Shown piece after piece: positions 63,999 to 64,000 of a DNA stretch of 64,000 bases. The stretch covers positions 55,198-119,197 of the forward strand of contig JAICSX010000002.1 in NCBI GenBank assembly GCA_025936675.1, written 5' to 3'. The position numbers and the translations under genes are program-made. Origin of the DNA: Sphingomonas sp. (lineage in GTDB: Bacteria; Pseudomonadota; Alphaproteobacteria; Sphingomonadales; Sphingomonadaceae). Below the pieces are notes generated by a model. That model ran no database searches. It was not told the DNA's origin and saw only the letters and a list, made by a program, of their open reading frames with translations. Positions within the stretch are counted from its first letter, which is position 1, and every line of letters begins with the position of its first letter.

Positions 63999-64000
63999 CC

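Overview
The window is a GC-rich, very compact bacterial chromosome segment. It fits an alphaproteobacterium of the order Sphingomonadales (Sphingomonas or Sphingomicrobium type). The reasons are the gene orders lolC-lolD-dnaE, rpsB-tsf-pyrH-frr-uppS-cdsA-dxr-rseP-bamA-skp-fabZ and dusB/ntrY-ntrX-hfq-hflX, a Hfq with two Sm domains, EcfG-type (GGAAC-N16/17-CGTT) and alphaproteobacterial LexA-type (GTTC-N7-GTTC) regulatory sites, and the absence of lipid A genes beside bamA-fabZ. The assignment is an inference from these signs; no database was searched.

Layout. 0-6.4 kb: probable end of proS, then lolC, lolD, a membrane-anchored protein of unknown role and dnaE. 6.4-16.5 kb: a hemerythrin-like protein with a stress-type promoter, mtgA divergent from alaS, a GFA-family protein, a secreted unknown, a CPA2 antiporter, icd, then psd-pssA. 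16.5-16.8 kb: a small one-TM protein whose promoter contains a LexA box. 16.9-27.5 kb: the large translation, envelope and isoprenoid cluster rpsB to fabZ, with a REPIN-like inverted repeat between rpsB and tsf. 27.5-30.2 kb: a BtuB-type receptor gene behind a cobalamin riboswitch, divergent from a DUF6580 membrane protein. 30.3-32.3 kb: rpmE, a GNAT acetyltransferase and a glutaryl-CoA-dehydrogenase-like gene.

32.4-36.7 kb holds the most unusual locus. A BlaI repressor with two tandem operators is translationally coupled to an M56 (BlaR1-like) metalloprotease. The extracytoplasmic part of this protease is made of 29-residue repeats rather than a penicillin-binding domain, and two exported proteins made of the same repeats follow it. 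tRNA-Ser(UGA) lies beside this locus.

37-45.4 kb: mltB, a D,D-carboxypeptidase, then tmk-holB-metG-tatD-MBL-aspartic protease and mazG. 45.3-53.6 kb: hflX, double-Sm hfq, ntrX, ntrY, dusB, ispDF and pncC. 53.5-58 kb: ratA-lipA, a carbonic anhydrase, two tandem glycine-zipper lipoproteins, a NYN-domain protein and a PAS protein with a stress-type promoter. 58-64 kb: an MscS channel, a small acidic protein with a stress-type promoter, DUF1905 and YdeI-like genes, ettA and an acyl-CoA synthetase. The window ends with a palindromic repeat and a possible truncated gene.

Genes are packed with 4-bp start/stop overlaps inside operons, and many convergent pairs overlap at their 3' ends. No IS element, prophage, rRNA operon or CRISPR array was seen. 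Apart from the regulatory stretches listed, no region longer than about 300 bases lacks a gene.
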